NCBI GenBank assembly: GCA_002837195.1
Contig: KZ478065.1
Location: 221,487 to 285,486, forward strand
Length of the DNA: 64,000 nt
From: Enterobacterales bacterium CwR94
Lineage (GTDB): Bacteria > Pseudomonadota > Gammaproteobacteria > Enterobacterales > Enterobacteriaceae
Direction of reading: 5' to 3'
The notes under the pieces are model-generated. The model saw only the letters and a list, made by a program, of their open reading frames with translations. It was not told where the DNA came from and did no database searches. The position numbers and the translations under genes were made by a program. Shown here one piece after another: positions 1 through 9,253 of this stretch (its first letter is position 1; each line of letters begins with the position of its first letter).

Positions 1-234
1 CTGATCAATGAGCACCGTGAAGGTGTGGTGTTTCTGCTATGGGGATCGCACGCGCAACGCAAAGGCAGCATCATTGACCGAAACCGGCACGCCGTATTGC
101 AGGCGCCGCACCCTTCTCCGCTCTCTGCACACCGTGGTTTTTTTGGCAGTAAGCCTTTTTCGCAGGCCAATGCTTTGTTGCAGGCCAGAGGCGAAACGGC
201 GATTAACTGGCAGCCTGAACTGCCAGACGCATAA
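1..234 (+). CDS. ung: Uracil-DNA glycosylase, C-terminal part
   Basis: This is the 3' end of ung, with the 5' part beyond the window edge. The enzyme removes uracil from DNA and starts base excision repair in the cytoplasm. The visible 77 residues contain the family motif [11 protein letters not shown], which carries the catalytic histidine and DNA-intercalation loop, and the LLWG strand before it. The catalytic aspartate motif GQDPYH lies outside the window. The next gene is grpE on the opposite strand, 39 bases away. In E. coli ung is instead followed by yfiF, which here lies about 54.7 kb downstream. Identification is secure. Confidence 0.95.
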   Translation: MINEHREGVVFLLWGSHAQRKGSIIDRNRHAVLQAPHPSPLSAHRGFFGSKPFSQANALLQARGETAINWQPELPDA

Positions 235-273
235 ACCGTGGCTCCCCTTAAGTGGGGAGCTCTGGCGAAGGCA

Positions 274-855
274 TTATGCTTTCGCTTTTGAAACCGCAAC
301 CATCGCCGGACGTAACAAACGCCCGTTGAGCGTGTAACCACGCTGCATCACCATCAACACGTGGTTGGGCGCCATCTCATCAGATTCCATCATTGACATG
401 GCCTGGTGCAATTCCGGGTTGAACGGCACATGCGTGTCGCCGACCACTTCCACGCCAAACTTGCGCACCGCGTCGATCAGCGATTTCAGCGTCAACTCAA
501 TCCCTTCCAGCATAGGCTTCAGCGCTTCATTCTCTTTGTCCGCCAGTTCAATGGCGCGCTCAAGGCTATCAATCACCGGCAGTAATTCATTGGAGAACTT
601 CTCTAAAGCAAACTTATGTGCTTTTTCGACATCCAATTCAGTGCGGCGACGAATGTTTTCGATTTCAGCCTGTGCACGCAATTGCGCATCACGTACACCT
701 GATTTAGACACAGCCAGTTCCGCTTCCAGTTCAGCAATACGCGCGTCGCGGACGTCCTCAACGGCCTCAGGCGGTTCAACATCCTCAACGCGTGCCTGCT
801 GTTCCATTTCGTCTGAGACTTGCTCGTTTGGGGTTTTCTGTTCTTTACTACTCAT
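274..855 (-). CDS. grpE: Nucleotide exchange factor GrpE
   Basis: GrpE is the cochaperone that releases ADP from DnaK in the heat-shock chaperone cycle. The 193-residue product has the usual layout: an acidic disordered N-terminus (to about residue 40), a long coiled-coil dimerisation helix with an [15 protein letters not shown] segment (about 55-90), and a C-terminal beta domain ending in [23 protein letters not shown], the signature region. The ATG is preceded by a GGAG Shine-Dalgarno about six bases upstream. A close match to a sigma-32 promoter lies just upstream on the same strand, consistent with heat-shock control. The gene is divergent from nadK, as in other enterobacteria. Confidence 0.98.
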   Translation of the reverse strand: MSSKEQKTPNEQVSDEMEQQARVEDVEPPEAVEDVRDARIAELEAELAVSKSGVRDAQLRAQAEIENIRRRTELDVEKAHKFALEKFSNELLPVIDSLERAIELADKENEALKPMLEGIELTLKSLIDAVRKFGVEVVGDTHVPFNPELHQAMSMMESDEMAPNHVLMVMQRGYTLNGRLLRPAMVAVSKAKA

Positions 856-897
856 GAAATTCTCCGCGTTCTACAGATTCATATCGCCAGTTCGCTT

Positions 898-926
898 ATT
901 ATGGGGATTGGATTCGCGGTTTCAAG
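898..926 (-). promoter_or_regulatory. Sigma-32 heat-shock promoter of grpE
   Basis: Read on the minus strand, the sequence shows CTTGAAA, a 13-base spacer and CCCCATAAT. This is an almost perfect match to the sigma-32 consensus (CTTGAAA, 11-16 bases, CCCCATnT). It lies about 45 bases upstream of the grpE start codon and points towards it. Confidence 0.88.
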
Positions 927-977
927 GGAACCCGACACATTGTCGTGGCCCTTCATTCGGGAAGGAACAGCAGTACG

Positions 978-1856
978 ATGAGCACTCACTTTAAATGTAT
1001 CGCCATTGTTGGTCATCCGCGCCACCCTACGGCGTTGACCACCCATGAAATGTTGTGGCGCTGGCTAACGGAAAAAGGCTACGAAGTGATCGTCGAACAG
1101 CAGATCGCCCGCGATCTGGCCCTGAACGATGTCCAAACCGGTTCGCTGGCCGAGATAGGCCAAAAAGCAGACCTGGCGGTGGTGGTAGGAGGCGATGGCA
1201 ATATGTTGGGCGCTGCGCGCGTGCTGGCACGCTACGACATTAAAGTCATCGGCATCAATCGCGGCAATTTGGGCTTTCTCACCGATCTCGATCCTGAAAA
1301 CGCGTTGCAGCAGCTAGCGGATGTGCTGGAGGGCGAGTATCGCGTTGAAACACGCTTTCTGTTGGAAGCACAGGTCTGCCGACAGCATCAGGATCCGCGT
1401 ATCGGCACAGCGATCAATGAAGTGGTGCTGCACCCGGGCAAAGTCGCGCACATGATCGAATTTGAGGTCTATATCGATGAAGTGTTTGCGTTTTCTCAGC
1501 GATCCGATGGCCTGATTATCTCCACGCCAACCGGTTCCACGGCGTACTCGTTATCCGCTGGCGGCCCGATTTTGACCCCGTCTTTAGACGCGATTGCGCT
1601 GGTGCCGATGTTTCCGCACACGCTGTCAGCCAGGCCGCTGGTGATTAACAGCAGCAGCACCATTCGCCTGCGTTTTTCCTCTTTGCGCAGCGATCTGGAA
1701 ATCAGTTGCGACAGCCAAATTGCCTTGCCAATACTGGATGGCGAGGATGTGCTCGTGCGCCGTAGCGACCATCACCTGACGCTTATTCATCCTAAAAATT
1801 ATAATTATTTTAATACGTTAAGCTCAAAACTCGGCTGGTCAAAAAAATTGTTCTAA
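978..1856 (+). CDS. nadK: NAD kinase
   Basis: NadK phosphorylates NAD to NADP using ATP and is essential in the cytoplasm. The product (292 residues) begins with a [22 protein letters not shown] N-terminus, as in E. coli. It carries the GGDGN motif ([14 protein letters not shown], about residues 70-83) that forms the catalytic and nucleotide site, and the conserved [16 protein letters not shown] segment (about 187-202). It ends KLGWSKKLF, identical in form to the enteric enzyme. An upstream in-frame start exists at 945, but the ATG at 978 matches the family start. recN follows 86 bases downstream. Confidence 0.98.
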   Translation: MSTHFKCIAIVGHPRHPTALTTHEMLWRWLTEKGYEVIVEQQIARDLALNDVQTGSLAEIGQKADLAVVVGGDGNMLGAARVLARYDIKVIGINRGNLGFLTDLDPENALQQLADVLEGEYRVETRFLLEAQVCRQHQDPRIGTAINEVVLHPGKVAHMIEFEVYIDEVFAFSQRSDGLIISTPTGSTAYSLSAGGPILTPSLDAIALVPMFPHTLSARPLVINSSSTIRLRFSSLRSDLEISCDSQIALPILDGEDVLVRRSDHHLTLIHPKNYNYFNTLSSKLGWSKKLF

Positions 1857-1874
1857 ATTTGGTCACAGCCACTT

Positions 1875-1916
1875 TACTGTGTATAAAACCAGTATATACT
1901 GTATGAAAAACCATGC
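1875..1916 (+). promoter_or_regulatory. LexA (SOS) boxes upstream of recN
   Basis: Two overlapping-register SOS boxes precede recN. The first (1875-1894) has CTG, ten bases, CAG within tactgtgtataaaaccagta. The second (1897-1916) has CTG, ten bases, CAT, so its right half is weaker. E. coli recN is likewise repressed by LexA through multiple boxes, so strong SOS induction is expected. A possible third degenerate site ends near 1932. Confidence 0.8.
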
Positions 1917-1942
1917 GTGTGTTTTTATACAGGACGACGACT

Positions 1943-3604
1943 ATGCTGGCGCAACTCACAATCAGTAACTTTGCTATCGTTCGTGAACTGGAGATCGACT
2001 TCCATCGCGGCATGACCGCCATTACCGGGGAAACGGGTGCGGGCAAATCCATTGCCATTGATGCGCTAGGTTTATGCCTGGGCGGTCGTGCTGAAGCCGA
2101 TATGGTACGCACAGGCGCCAGCCGCGCTGACCTCTGCGCACGCTTCTCCTTAAAAGACACCCCTTCGGCATTACGCTGGCTGGAAGAAAATCACCTTGAT
2201 GAAGGCAATGAATGCCTGCTGCGCCGCGTCATAAGCAGCGATGGCCGTTCACGTGGCTATATCAATGGCACGTCGGTGCCGCTGTCACAACTGCGGGACA
2301 TTGGCCAACATCTCATTCAAATTCATGGCCAGCACGCACATCAGTTGCTGTTAAAACCCGATCACCAAAAGCACCTGCTCGATGCTTACGCTAACGAAGG
2401 TGAAACGCTGAGCACGATGCGCCGCCACTATCGTCAGTGGCATGAAAGCTGTCGGGCATTGTCCCAACATCAGCAATTGGCGCAAGAGCGTGAAGCTCGC
2501 CGCGAACTGCTGACTTACCAATTAAAAGAACTCAACGAATTTGCCCCTGTCGCTGGTGAATTTGAACAAATCGACGAAGAGTACAAACGGCTGGCGAACA
2601 GTGGACAGCTACTCTCTACCAGCCAGCAAACCTTGACCCTGTTAGCGGATGGCGAAGATCAAAGCCTACAGAGTCAGCTCTATACGGCGCGTCAGTTAAT
2701 GAGTGAGTTGGTGGGTATGGATGACAAACTGGGTGGCGTGTTAACCATGCTGGAAGAGGCCGCCATTCAACTCAGTGAAGCCAGTGATGAACTGCGTCAC
2801 TACTGCGATCGTCTTGATCTGGATCCCAATCGTTTATACGAGCTTGAACAGCGTATTGCGCGACAAATCCACCTGGCGCGTAAGCACCACATTACGCCTG
2901 AAAGCCTGGCCGCGTTTCATCAACAGTTGCTGGCAGAACAAGAACAACTGTCACAACAAGAGAGCGATCAGGCGCATTTGGCAGATGCCGTTTCTACTCA
3001 CTATCAGGCGGCACTCAGCACGGCTCAACAGCTCCATGAACGCCGCTCCGCGAATGCAGAAGAGTTGTCACGGCTCATTACCGACAGTATGCACAGTCTG
3101 GCGATGCCGCACGGGCAGTTTGCCATTGCCGTTAACTTCAATGCCGACCACCTGACGGCCGATGGAGCCGACACCCTGGATTTCCGCGTCACCACTAACC
3201 CAGGTCAGCCGCTGCAAGGCTTAGGAAAAGTGGCCTCTGGCGGTGAGCTATCGCGTATCGCACTGGCGATTCAAGTGATTACCGCCCGTAAAATGGAAAC
3301 ACCGGCACTGATTTTTGATGAAGTGGATGTCGGTATCAGTGGCCCAACGGCTGCCGTCGTGGGTCGGATGCTACGCCAGTTAGGGGAATCAACCCAGGTT
3401 ATGTGTGTCACGCACTTGCCACAGGTTGCTGGCTGCGGCCACCAACATTTTGTGGTGAGTAAAGAAACCGATGGCGCAATGACGGAAACACATATGCAAG
3501 CCCTCGACAAACGGGCGCGTTTACAGGAACTCGCCAGACTGCTTGGCGGCAGCGAGGTCACGCGCAATACACTGGCGAATGCGAAAGAACTGTTAGCAGC
3601 ATAA
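1943..3604 (+). CDS. recN: DNA repair protein RecN
   Basis: RecN is an SMC-like ATPase that acts on double-strand breaks with RecA. The 553-residue product starts [15 protein letters not shown], as in E. coli. It has the Walker A motif GETGAGKS (about residue 30), a long central coiled-coil region rich in Gln, Leu and Glu, the ABC signature in [15 protein letters not shown] (about 435) and Walker [13 protein letters not shown] (about 460). An in-frame ATG exists at 1913 but lies within the SOS operator, while the ATG at 1943 has AGGA eight bases upstream. LexA boxes upstream indicate SOS control, and a terminator follows the stop codon. Confidence 0.98.
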   Translation: MLAQLTISNFAIVRELEIDFHRGMTAITGETGAGKSIAIDALGLCLGGRAEADMVRTGASRADLCARFSLKDTPSALRWLEENHLDEGNECLLRRVISSDGRSRGYINGTSVPLSQLRDIGQHLIQIHGQHAHQLLLKPDHQKHLLDAYANEGETLSTMRRHYRQWHESCRALSQHQQLAQEREARRELLTYQLKELNEFAPVAGEFEQIDEEYKRLANSGQLLSTSQQTLTLLADGEDQSLQSQLYTARQLMSELVGMDDKLGGVLTMLEEAAIQLSEASDELRHYCDRLDLDPNRLYELEQRIARQIHLARKHHITPESLAAFHQQLLAEQEQLSQQESDQAHLADAVSTHYQAALSTAQQLHERRSANAEELSRLITDSMHSLAMPHGQFAIAVNFNADHLTADGADTLDFRVTTNPGQPLQGLGKVASGGELSRIALAIQVITARKMETPALIFDEVDVGISGPTAAVVGRMLRQLGESTQVMCVTHLPQVAGCGHQHFVVSKETDGAMTETHMQALDKRARLQELARLLGGSEVTRNTLANAKELLAA

Positions 3605-3611
3605 CGAGTGT

Positions 3612-3635
3612 AGCCCCGCCTGACGGGGCTTTTTA
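3612..3635 (+). terminator. Rho-independent terminator after recN
   Basis: The inverted repeat AGCCCCG / CGGGGCT with a five-base loop is followed by TTTTTATT, directly after the recN stop codon. Confidence 0.9.
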
Positions 3636-3848
3636 TTGTCTATTTTTTCCGCAACCGCTTTGCTTCCCTGCCCTGTTAACGCACTTTTTTTACTTTTCGT
3701 GGTCATATCCTTGGTTTCCAGAGGTTTCCAAGCGGCTTTAGGTTTATTATTATCGGCAACTTATCGCTGACTGATTCGCCAACAGAGTACTCAGCTTAGA
3801 GCCTGTCACCGTGGGCGCTGATGCCCCTAAGAAAGGAATGTAAGAGAT

Positions 3849-4199
3849 ATGCGCTGTAAAACGCTGACTGTCGCCGCCCTGGCTGCCCTGATGTTGACTG
3901 CCGGTTGTTCCACTCTGGAGCGCGTGGTTTACCGCCCAGATATCAATCAGGGAAACTATCTGGTCGCTAATGACGTCGCAAAAATCCACAACGGCATGAC
4001 ACAACAGCAGGTAGCCTATACCCTGGGTTCACCGATGATGCATGATCCCTTTGGTAGCAACGTGTGGTACTACGTGTTCCGTGAACAACCCGGTCACGAA
4101 AGCGTGAAGCAACAAACGCTGACGTTAACCTTCGACAGCAATGGTGTGCTGACCAACATCGATAACAAGCCTGCACTCACCCGCTCTCAGGCTAACTAA
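3849..4199 (+). CDS. bamE: Outer membrane assembly lipoprotein BamE
   Basis: BamE (formerly SmpA) is a small lipoprotein of the BAM complex, which inserts beta-barrel proteins into the outer membrane. The 116-residue product has a signal sequence ending in the lipobox LTAGC (Cys about residue 20). It then has the conserved BamE fold with [25 protein letters not shown] and WYYVFR segments. The start ATG follows a purine-rich GAAAGGAATGTAAGAG. In E. coli bamE is directly convergent with rnfH; here an amidohydrolase gene sits between them. A terminator follows. Confidence 0.97.
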   Translation: MRCKTLTVAALAALMLTAGCSTLERVVYRPDINQGNYLVANDVAKIHNGMTQQQVAYTLGSPMMHDPFGSNVWYYVFREQPGHESVKQQTLTLTFDSNGVLTNIDNKPALTRSQAN

Positions 4200-4218
4200 G
4201 TCGCACTTGAACAGAAAA

Positions 4219-4245
4219 AAAGCCAGTCATCGACTGGCTTTCTCT
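4219..4245. terminator. Bidirectional terminator between bamE and the amidohydrolase
   Basis: The stem AGCCAGTC / GACTGGCT has an A-run on its left and a T-rich run on its right. It can therefore end transcription of bamE on the plus strand and of the convergent minus-strand gene. Confidence 0.85.
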
Positions 4246-5631
4246 TTATGCGCTTTTCGCTAACCCACCGTATACCTGCCGCCCGCGATGGAAGGTAGCC
4301 AGTATCGGTGACAGATGCGCCACGGCTTCTGCTGAGCAACTGGCATCAACCAGAATCATGGTGGCCTCATCCTGCACCTTCGGCCACTGCTGCTCACCGT
4401 GATTATTCAGCGGCAACACCTCATTGGTCGCGATGCCAAGAGAGCGGCTCAGTGAATACTCATCCGGGCCGCGATAAAGCTGCGCATAGGTATTGGCCTT
4501 TTCTAGCATGCTCCCCGTACCGAAAGGCTGCCAGTGATCGGCAATGGTGTCGGTGCCCGACCACACGGGGATACCTGCGGCACGTAACTGGGGTAACGGC
4601 ATGATCACGCGGCCAATGGGCACCGTTGTTGCGATGCTAAATTGCTGCTCTTTTAGATCCGCAATCATGGTTTCCAGTGCTTTTCCCTCTAACGTACCGA
4701 GCGCGAAAGCATGGCTTAGCGTGACTTTGCCTTTTAAACGCGGGTTATCCCGAACCGTATCGATCATATAGCGAATGGCTGCCACGCCATGCGGTTCCGT
4801 TTCATGGATATGAATATCAATGGGCGCGTTAAAATCCAGAGCGATACCGAACATAGTATCCAGCGACTTTTTCATGTTGCCATCAACATTGGTGGGATCA
4901 AGTCCCCCCACATAATGCGCCCCTTGTTGCATCGCATCGCGCATCATACTCTCGACGCCGGAACGCAGCAGGCCGTGTTGTGGGAACGCGACAATTTCAC
5001 AGGAAAAATCAGCCTGATGTGCGGCGATGGCCTGTTGCAGGTGCGTGAGTCCCGTCAGCTTGCTAATGGGATCAATATTGCAATGACTGCGTGCCACAGT
5101 CGTGCCTTTGCTTTGCAGTAATGCCATCAGCTTTTCGGCTCGCTGTTCGGAAACGGGCAGCAATTCCGGGAGAATAGCTTCTTCCTGATGGATCATATCG
5201 ATCACCGTTTTACGCGGCAGCGGAGCGCGCCAACCTGAACCGTAATAGGTTTTGTCGAGATGAATATGCATATCGCGCGTAGCAGGCAGCAGCAAAGCCC
5301 CTTTCGCATCCCAGCCAGCAGCACTGCCTGAGGCGGTACCGGCTTTTTGCATCGACGTTATTTTGCCGTCGGTCACTTCAATATCATACAAGCCCGTTTG
5401 CGTGGCCGTAATCACGCCTTTATCGCGGATAAAAGACTCTTCGAGGCGCACATTGCGTAGCCAGTAATGTTGGGTATCCACGCGTCCGTTGGGTACATCC
5501 TGACAGTTGAGGGGAGCGTTGAACGGCACTGAAGCCTGGCTGATACCGGCGGCAAACAGCGTGCCTGCGGCCGTGAGTTTCGCACCCGTCGCCAAAAACT
5601 GGCGACGGCCTGCTGAGGGTACAGTGGACAT
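4246..5631 (-). CDS. TAT-exported amidohydrolase (cytosine deaminase/AtzC-like)
   Basis: This is a metal-dependent hydrolase of the amidohydrolase superfamily. The substrate is unknown. The 461-residue product has a twin-arginine signal (GRRQFLATGAK, about residues 8-18) followed by a hydrophobic stretch, so it is probably folded before export to the periplasm. Metal-site motifs are visible: DMHIHLDKT (the HxHLDK form of the CodA and AtzC group), SHCNID, IDIHIHET, SHAF, and WSGTDT with the late aspartate. The ATG at 5631 has CAGGAG upstream; a longer in-frame start at 5688 would bury the TAT motif. It lies between bamE and rnfH, which are neighbours in E. coli, so it is probably an insertion here. 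Deaminase or N-acyl hydrolase activity are both possible. Confidence 0.85.
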   Translation of the reverse strand: MSTVPSAGRRQFLATGAKLTAAGTLFAAGISQASVPFNAPLNCQDVPNGRVDTQHYWLRNVRLEESFIRDKGVITATQTGLYDIEVTDGKITSMQKAGTASGSAAGWDAKGALLLPATRDMHIHLDKTYYGSGWRAPLPRKTVIDMIHQEEAILPELLPVSEQRAEKLMALLQSKGTTVARSHCNIDPISKLTGLTHLQQAIAAHQADFSCEIVAFPQHGLLRSGVESMMRDAMQQGAHYVGGLDPTNVDGNMKKSLDTMFGIALDFNAPIDIHIHETEPHGVAAIRYMIDTVRDNPRLKGKVTLSHAFALGTLEGKALETMIADLKEQQFSIATTVPIGRVIMPLPQLRAAGIPVWSGTDTIADHWQPFGTGSMLEKANTYAQLYRGPDEYSLSRSLGIATNEVLPLNNHGEQQWPKVQDEATMILVDASCSAEAVAHLSPILATFHRGRQVYGGLAKSA

Positions 5632-5730
5632 TATTGTTTTCTCCTGTCTGGTCAATCCGTTACAACGTAGATCAGAGAAAACGGTCATGCCGGGGTATTT
5701 TCCACTGCGTACCAGTGGAAAACAGAATAA

Positions 5731-6018
5731 CTATTTTTTAGCCGAGCGCTCCGCCCGCAGACGACGCAGCTCTTTGGGATCGGCTATCAGCGGTCGGTAA
5801 ATTTCGACGCGATCGCCCGCTTCCACGGTGTCCTGCAGCTTCACCGCTCGGCTAAAGATGCCCACTTTATTTTGCTTGAGATCGATCTCTGGACGCAGTG
5901 TCAGTAAGCCAGACGCCACAATGGCCTGCTCAACCGTACTGCCCGCGGCCACCTTCACTTTCTGGAGATACTGCTTATCAGGGAGCGCGTAAGCCACTTC
6001 AATTGAGATATCAGGCAC
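5731..6018 (-). CDS. rnfH: RnfH/RatB ubiquitin-fold protein
   Basis: This is a small beta-grasp protein of the RnfH family (also called RatB, antitoxin-like partner of RatA), with unsettled function. The 95-residue product begins [15 protein letters not shown] after a GTG start at 6018, which has AGAGG six bases upstream. It contains the family segments [11 protein letters not shown] and [20 protein letters not shown]. It overlaps the end of ratA by eight bases, so the two are translationally coupled as in E. coli. The longer reading frame upstream is only overlap with ratA. Confidence 0.93.
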   Translation of the reverse strand: MPDISIEVAYALPDKQYLQKVKVAAGSTVEQAIVASGLLTLRPEIDLKQNKVGIFSRAVKLQDTVEAGDRVEIYRPLIADPKELRRLRAERSAKK

Positions 6019-6445
6019 GGTAAACCTCTTTCGCACGCAGCGTAAAGGCTTGCACCATGCTGCTGGCCAACTCTTTAAAAATCCGACCAAAGGCCAGCTC
6101 AATCAGCTTATTGGTGAACTCAAACTCGAGGTTTAGCTCCACTTTACAAGCGTCATCCCCCAATGAAACAAAGGTCCAGCCGCCACTGAGCGAACGAAAA
6201 GGACCATCAACCAGTTGCATATGAATGCTTTGGTTGTGCGTCAGCGTGTTGCGCGTGACAAAGGTCTTACTGATACCCGCTTTCGAAACATCGACAGAAG
6301 CCGTCATCTGCCCTTCATTGGCATCCAGAACGCGGCTTCCTGTACAACCCGGTAAAAATTCGGGATAGGCGTCAACATCGTTGACTAAACGGTACATCTG
6401 CTCGGCGCTGTAAGGGACAAGCGCCGAACGACTAATCTGAGACAT
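6011..6445 (-). CDS. ratA: Ribosome association toxin RatA / coenzyme Q-binding START-like protein
   Basis: RatA belongs to the polyketide cyclase/START fold (Coq10-like). In E. coli it was reported to block 70S ribosome association, and the wider family binds ubiquinone. The 144-residue product starts [38 protein letters not shown], the family signature. It continues with [12 protein letters not shown] and a C-terminal amphipathic helix ([12 protein letters not shown]). The ATG at 6445 follows AGGA. The gene is divergent from smpB and coupled to rnfH downstream. Confidence 0.95.
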   Translation of the reverse strand: MSQISRSALVPYSAEQMYRLVNDVDAYPEFLPGCTGSRVLDANEGQMTASVDVSKAGISKTFVTRNTLTHNQSIHMQLVDGPFRSLSGGWTFVSLGDDACKVELNLEFEFTNKLIELAFGRIFKELASSMVQAFTLRAKEVYRA

Positions 6446-6567
6446 AGCGTTTCCTGTTGTGCATGAGACGCGGAATAGTAACATTTTGCACGGTCAAACA
6501 AAAATTCCCCCCGCCACAAGGCACAGGGATGCGTTTGTTTTTTGCTTCACGTATACTAAGTCGCACT

Positions 6568-7050
6568 ATGACAAAGAAAAAAGCACACAAACCCGGTTCC
6601 GCTACCATTGCGCAAAACAAGCGCGCCCGCCATGAATACTTCATCGAAGAAGAGTTCGAAGCAGGCCTGTCATTGCAAGGATGGGAAGTCAAATCAATGC
6701 GCGCAGGGAAAGCTAACATCAGCGACAGCTATATTCTGCTGCGTGATGGCGAGGCTTTTCTGTTCGGTGCCACCATTCAGCCTTTGCTGGGCGCATCTAC
6801 GCACGTCGTCTGCGATCCCACACGTAACCGTAAACTGTTATTGAAACAGCGCGAGCTGGATTCACTGATTGGCCGCGTCAATCGTGAAGGTTATACCGTT
6901 GTCGCCTTGTCACTGTACTGGAAAAATGCCTGGGCCAAGCTCAAAATTGGCGTGGCGAAAGGTAAACGCGAACACGACAAGCGCGATGACATTAAAGAGC
7001 GAGAGTGGAAACTCGATAAAGCACGTATTATGAAACACGCGAACCGCTAA
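6568..7050 (+). CDS. smpB: SsrA-binding protein SmpB
   Basis: SmpB binds the tRNA-like domain of tmRNA and delivers it to stalled ribosomes. The 160-residue product has the conserved core ([33 protein letters not shown] region and the [15 protein letters not shown] region) and the basic C-terminal tail ([14 protein letters not shown]...KHANR) that enters the mRNA channel. The ATG at 6568 matches the E. coli start ([24 protein letters not shown]). Its RNA partner ssrA begins 48 bases downstream. Confidence 0.98.
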   Translation: MTKKKAHKPGSATIAQNKRARHEYFIEEEFEAGLSLQGWEVKSMRAGKANISDSYILLRDGEAFLFGATIQPLLGASTHVVCDPTRNRKLLLKQRELDSLIGRVNREGYTVVALSLYWKNAWAKLKIGVAKGKREHDKRDDIKEREWKLDKARIMKHANR

Positions 7051-7098
7051 GCCTCTGGCATAGCACCACGTTTTACTGTTATACTGCTTTCACTACTT

Positions 7099-7462
7099 GG
7101 GGCTGATTCTGGATTCGACGGGATTTGCGAAGCCCAAGGAGCATGCCGAGGGGCGGTTGGCCTCGTAAAAAGCCGCAAAAAAATAGTCGCAAACGACGAA
7201 AACTACGCTTTAGCAGCTTAATAACCTGCTCAGAGCCCTCTCTCCCTAGCCTCCGCTCTTAGGACGGGGATCAAGAGAGGTCAAACCCAAAAGAGATCGC
7301 GTGGAGGCCCTGCCTGGGGTTGAAGCGTTAAACTTAATCAGGCTAGTTTGTTAGTGGCGTGTCCATCCGCAGCCGGCAAGCGAATGTAAAGATTGGACTA
7401 AGCATGTAGTGCCGACGGTGTAGTAATTTCGGACGCGGGTTCAACTCCCGCCAGCTCCACCA
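7099..7462 (+). ncRNA. ssrA: tmRNA (10Sa RNA)
   Basis: This is the transfer-messenger RNA that rescues stalled ribosomes and tags nascent proteins. It opens with GGGGCTGATTCTGGATTCGACGG and ends GGTTCAACTCCCGCCAGCTCCACCA-style, giving the tRNA-like acceptor, T-arm and encoded CCA. The length of 364 nt matches the enteric size. The tag reading frame starts at the resume codon GCA (7189) and reads ANDENYALAA before TAA at 7219-7221. An integrase gene follows, showing that the 3' end of ssrA served as an island insertion site. Confidence 0.98.
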
Positions 7463-7507
7463 AAATTCTCCATCGGTGACACCAGAGTCATCCGATGAAG
7501 TCCTAAA

Positions 7508-7540
7508 AGCCCGCATGGCGCAAGCCCTGCGGGCTTTTTT
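7508..7540 (+). terminator. Terminator of ssrA
   Basis: The stem AGCCCGCA / TGCGGGCT is followed by six T residues. The right arm contains caagccctgcgg (7521-7532). The same 12 bases recur near the right end of the island (30727-30738), so this may be part of the attachment core. Confidence 0.88.
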
Positions 7541-7592
7541 GTGCCCTCAATTTATCCCGCGAAGTCCGAACTCAACTAATTAAATCCGAACC

Positions 7593-7615
7593 TTTTAGGC
7601 ACCTTGTTAGGCACC
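7593..7615 (+). repeat. Left copy of island direct repeat (integrase arm-type or att site)
   Basis: This 23-base element consists of two copies of TTAGGCACC separated by a few bases. It recurs at 30587-30609 with one mismatch. An inverted partial copy (aggtgcctaaaac, 7638-7650) lies next to the integrase start. Such clustered repeats at both ends of a P4-type element fit integrase arm-binding sites; the exact role is inferred. Confidence 0.7.
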
Positions 7616-7665
7616 TTATAAAGCTTTATTGTTTTTGAGGTGCCTAAAACTATGGAAACCCGGCA

Positions 7666-8907
7666 ATGGCAAGACAAACCAAACCTCTCTCCGTTAAGGA
7701 AATCGAATCTGCCAAACCCAAGGAAGCGGACTATGTGCTTTATGATGGCGATGGCCTTGAGCTACTGATCAAATCCAGCGGAAGTAAAATCTGGCAGTTT
7801 CGCTACATTCGCCCTGTCACCAAGAAACGTGCGAAGAAAAGCATAGGCTCCTACCCGGCAGTTACGCTTGCCGAGGCTCGAAGCTATCGGGCAGAATCCC
7901 GCTCTCTCCTGGCAAAACAAATCGATCCCCAGAAACATCAGGAAGAACAATTACGCAGCTCACTTGAAGCCAAAACTAATACTTTCCAACTCGTGGCAGA
8001 ACGTTGGTGGAATGTGAAGAAAGCCAGCGTGACCGAGGACTATGCAGAGGACATTTGGCGATCTCTGGAAAGAGATGTCTTTCCTGCGATTGGTGACGTC
8101 AGCGTTACAGATATCAAAGCTCATACTTTGGTTCAGGCCGTGCAACCGGTTCAGGCTAGAGGAGCACTGGAAACTGTTCGTCGCCTGTGCCAGCGCATCA
8201 ATGAGGTCATGATCTATGCCCAAAACACGGGGCTGATTGATGCGGTTCCTAGTGTCAATATTGGAAAGGCATTCGAGAAGCCGCAGAAGAAAAACATGCC
8301 CAGCATTCGTCCCGATCAGCTGCCTCAGTTAATGCAGACGATGCGAACGGCCAGCATTAGCCTTTCAACACGATGCCTGTTTATGTGGCAGCTTCTTACC
8401 ATCACCCGCCCTGCCGAAGCGGCTGAAGCCCGTTGGGAAGAGGTAGACATGGAAACACGAGAATGGAAGATCCCTGCATCACGCATGAAGATGAACCGTG
8501 ACCATACTGTGCCATTGTCAGATGAAGCCATCGCTGTTCTGGAAATGATGAAACCGTTAAGTGGCAATCGTGAATTCATTTTTCCCAGCCGTATCAAACC
8601 AAAGCAACCAATGAATAGTCAGACGGTTAACGCATCACTAAAGCGTGCGGGCTTTGGCGGTGTACTGGTTTCGCACGGCCTGCGATCTATCGCTAGTACA
8701 GCCCTTAACGAGCAAGGCTTTCCACCAGATGTGATTGAAGCAGCACTTGCTCATGTGGACAAGAATGAGGTGCGTCGTGCTTACAACCGTAGCGATTATC
8801 TTGAGCAGCGCCGCCCGATGATGCAGTGGTGGGCTGATTTTGTTAGCAAGGCGGACTTCGGGAGTATTGTTGAAACTGGTAAAACGGGGTTAAAACTTGT
8901 GGGCTAA
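7666..8907 (+). CDS. P4-type tyrosine integrase
   Basis: This site-specific recombinase presumably inserted the island at the 3' flank of ssrA. The 413-residue product has the N-terminal DUF4102 arm-binding domain (KPLSVKEIESAKP..YDGDGLELLI..W.F.Y), a central core-binding domain, and a C-terminal catalytic domain. In the catalytic domain I see the Arg in ITRPAEAAEARW, the HGLR box (VSHGLRSIAST), LAHVD, and the tyrosine of AYNRSDY. No truncation is visible, so it could be active. The gene reads away from ssrA into the island, as in CP4-57-like elements. Confidence 0.95.
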   Translation: MARQTKPLSVKEIESAKPKEADYVLYDGDGLELLIKSSGSKIWQFRYIRPVTKKRAKKSIGSYPAVTLAEARSYRAESRSLLAKQIDPQKHQEEQLRSSLEAKTNTFQLVAERWWNVKKASVTEDYAEDIWRSLERDVFPAIGDVSVTDIKAHTLVQAVQPVQARGALETVRRLCQRINEVMIYAQNTGLIDAVPSVNIGKAFEKPQKKNMPSIRPDQLPQLMQTMRTASISLSTRCLFMWQLLTITRPAEAAEARWEEVDMETREWKIPASRMKMNRDHTVPLSDEAIAVLEMMKPLSGNREFIFPSRIKPKQPMNSQTVNASLKRAGFGGVLVSHGLRSIASTALNEQGFPPDVIEAALAHVDKNEVRRAYNRSDYLEQRRPMMQWWADFVSKADFGSIVETGKTGLKLVG

Positions 8908-9253
8908 CTTTCTCGCTAAAAGGTGTTTTACCGGCAAAGGTGGATAGGCCCAACCCGGTATATGGATGAATCGGAGGTAGATCGCAATCGAATCTGACAG
9001 TCTGCTTTGTGCCAAACGCGGGCATTGGCGACTATAACTTGCTTCAGGACTACTACGAGGCGATTTTTTTGCTACTCACATGGACTCGGCTAATCCCGCA
9101 GTTTACGGATTCCGCCCTAGTCAGACCAAACGATGCTGGTATAATAAATAGGCTAAATCTGATGGAGAAATAGGAAAGCCTCAGATCTAAAGCAGGCTCT
9201 TACGGGCTGATTTTTTGGAAATATAGTTAAAAATTTAAAAAGGATAATATTTT
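8908..9253. other. Intergenic region between integrase and BstA-like gene
   Basis: This stretch of 346 bases has no convincing gene. Near its end it becomes AT-rich, with ggtataataaat (about 9139) as a possible -10 region and aaaaaggat as the ribosome-binding site of the next gene. I see no insertion-sequence ends. Confidence 0.5.

Noticed and set aside
7440..7462. ssrA T-arm/CCA end as the duplicated attachment core.
   Set aside because: No faithful second copy of this segment is seen at the right end of the island; the terminator 12-mer fits better.
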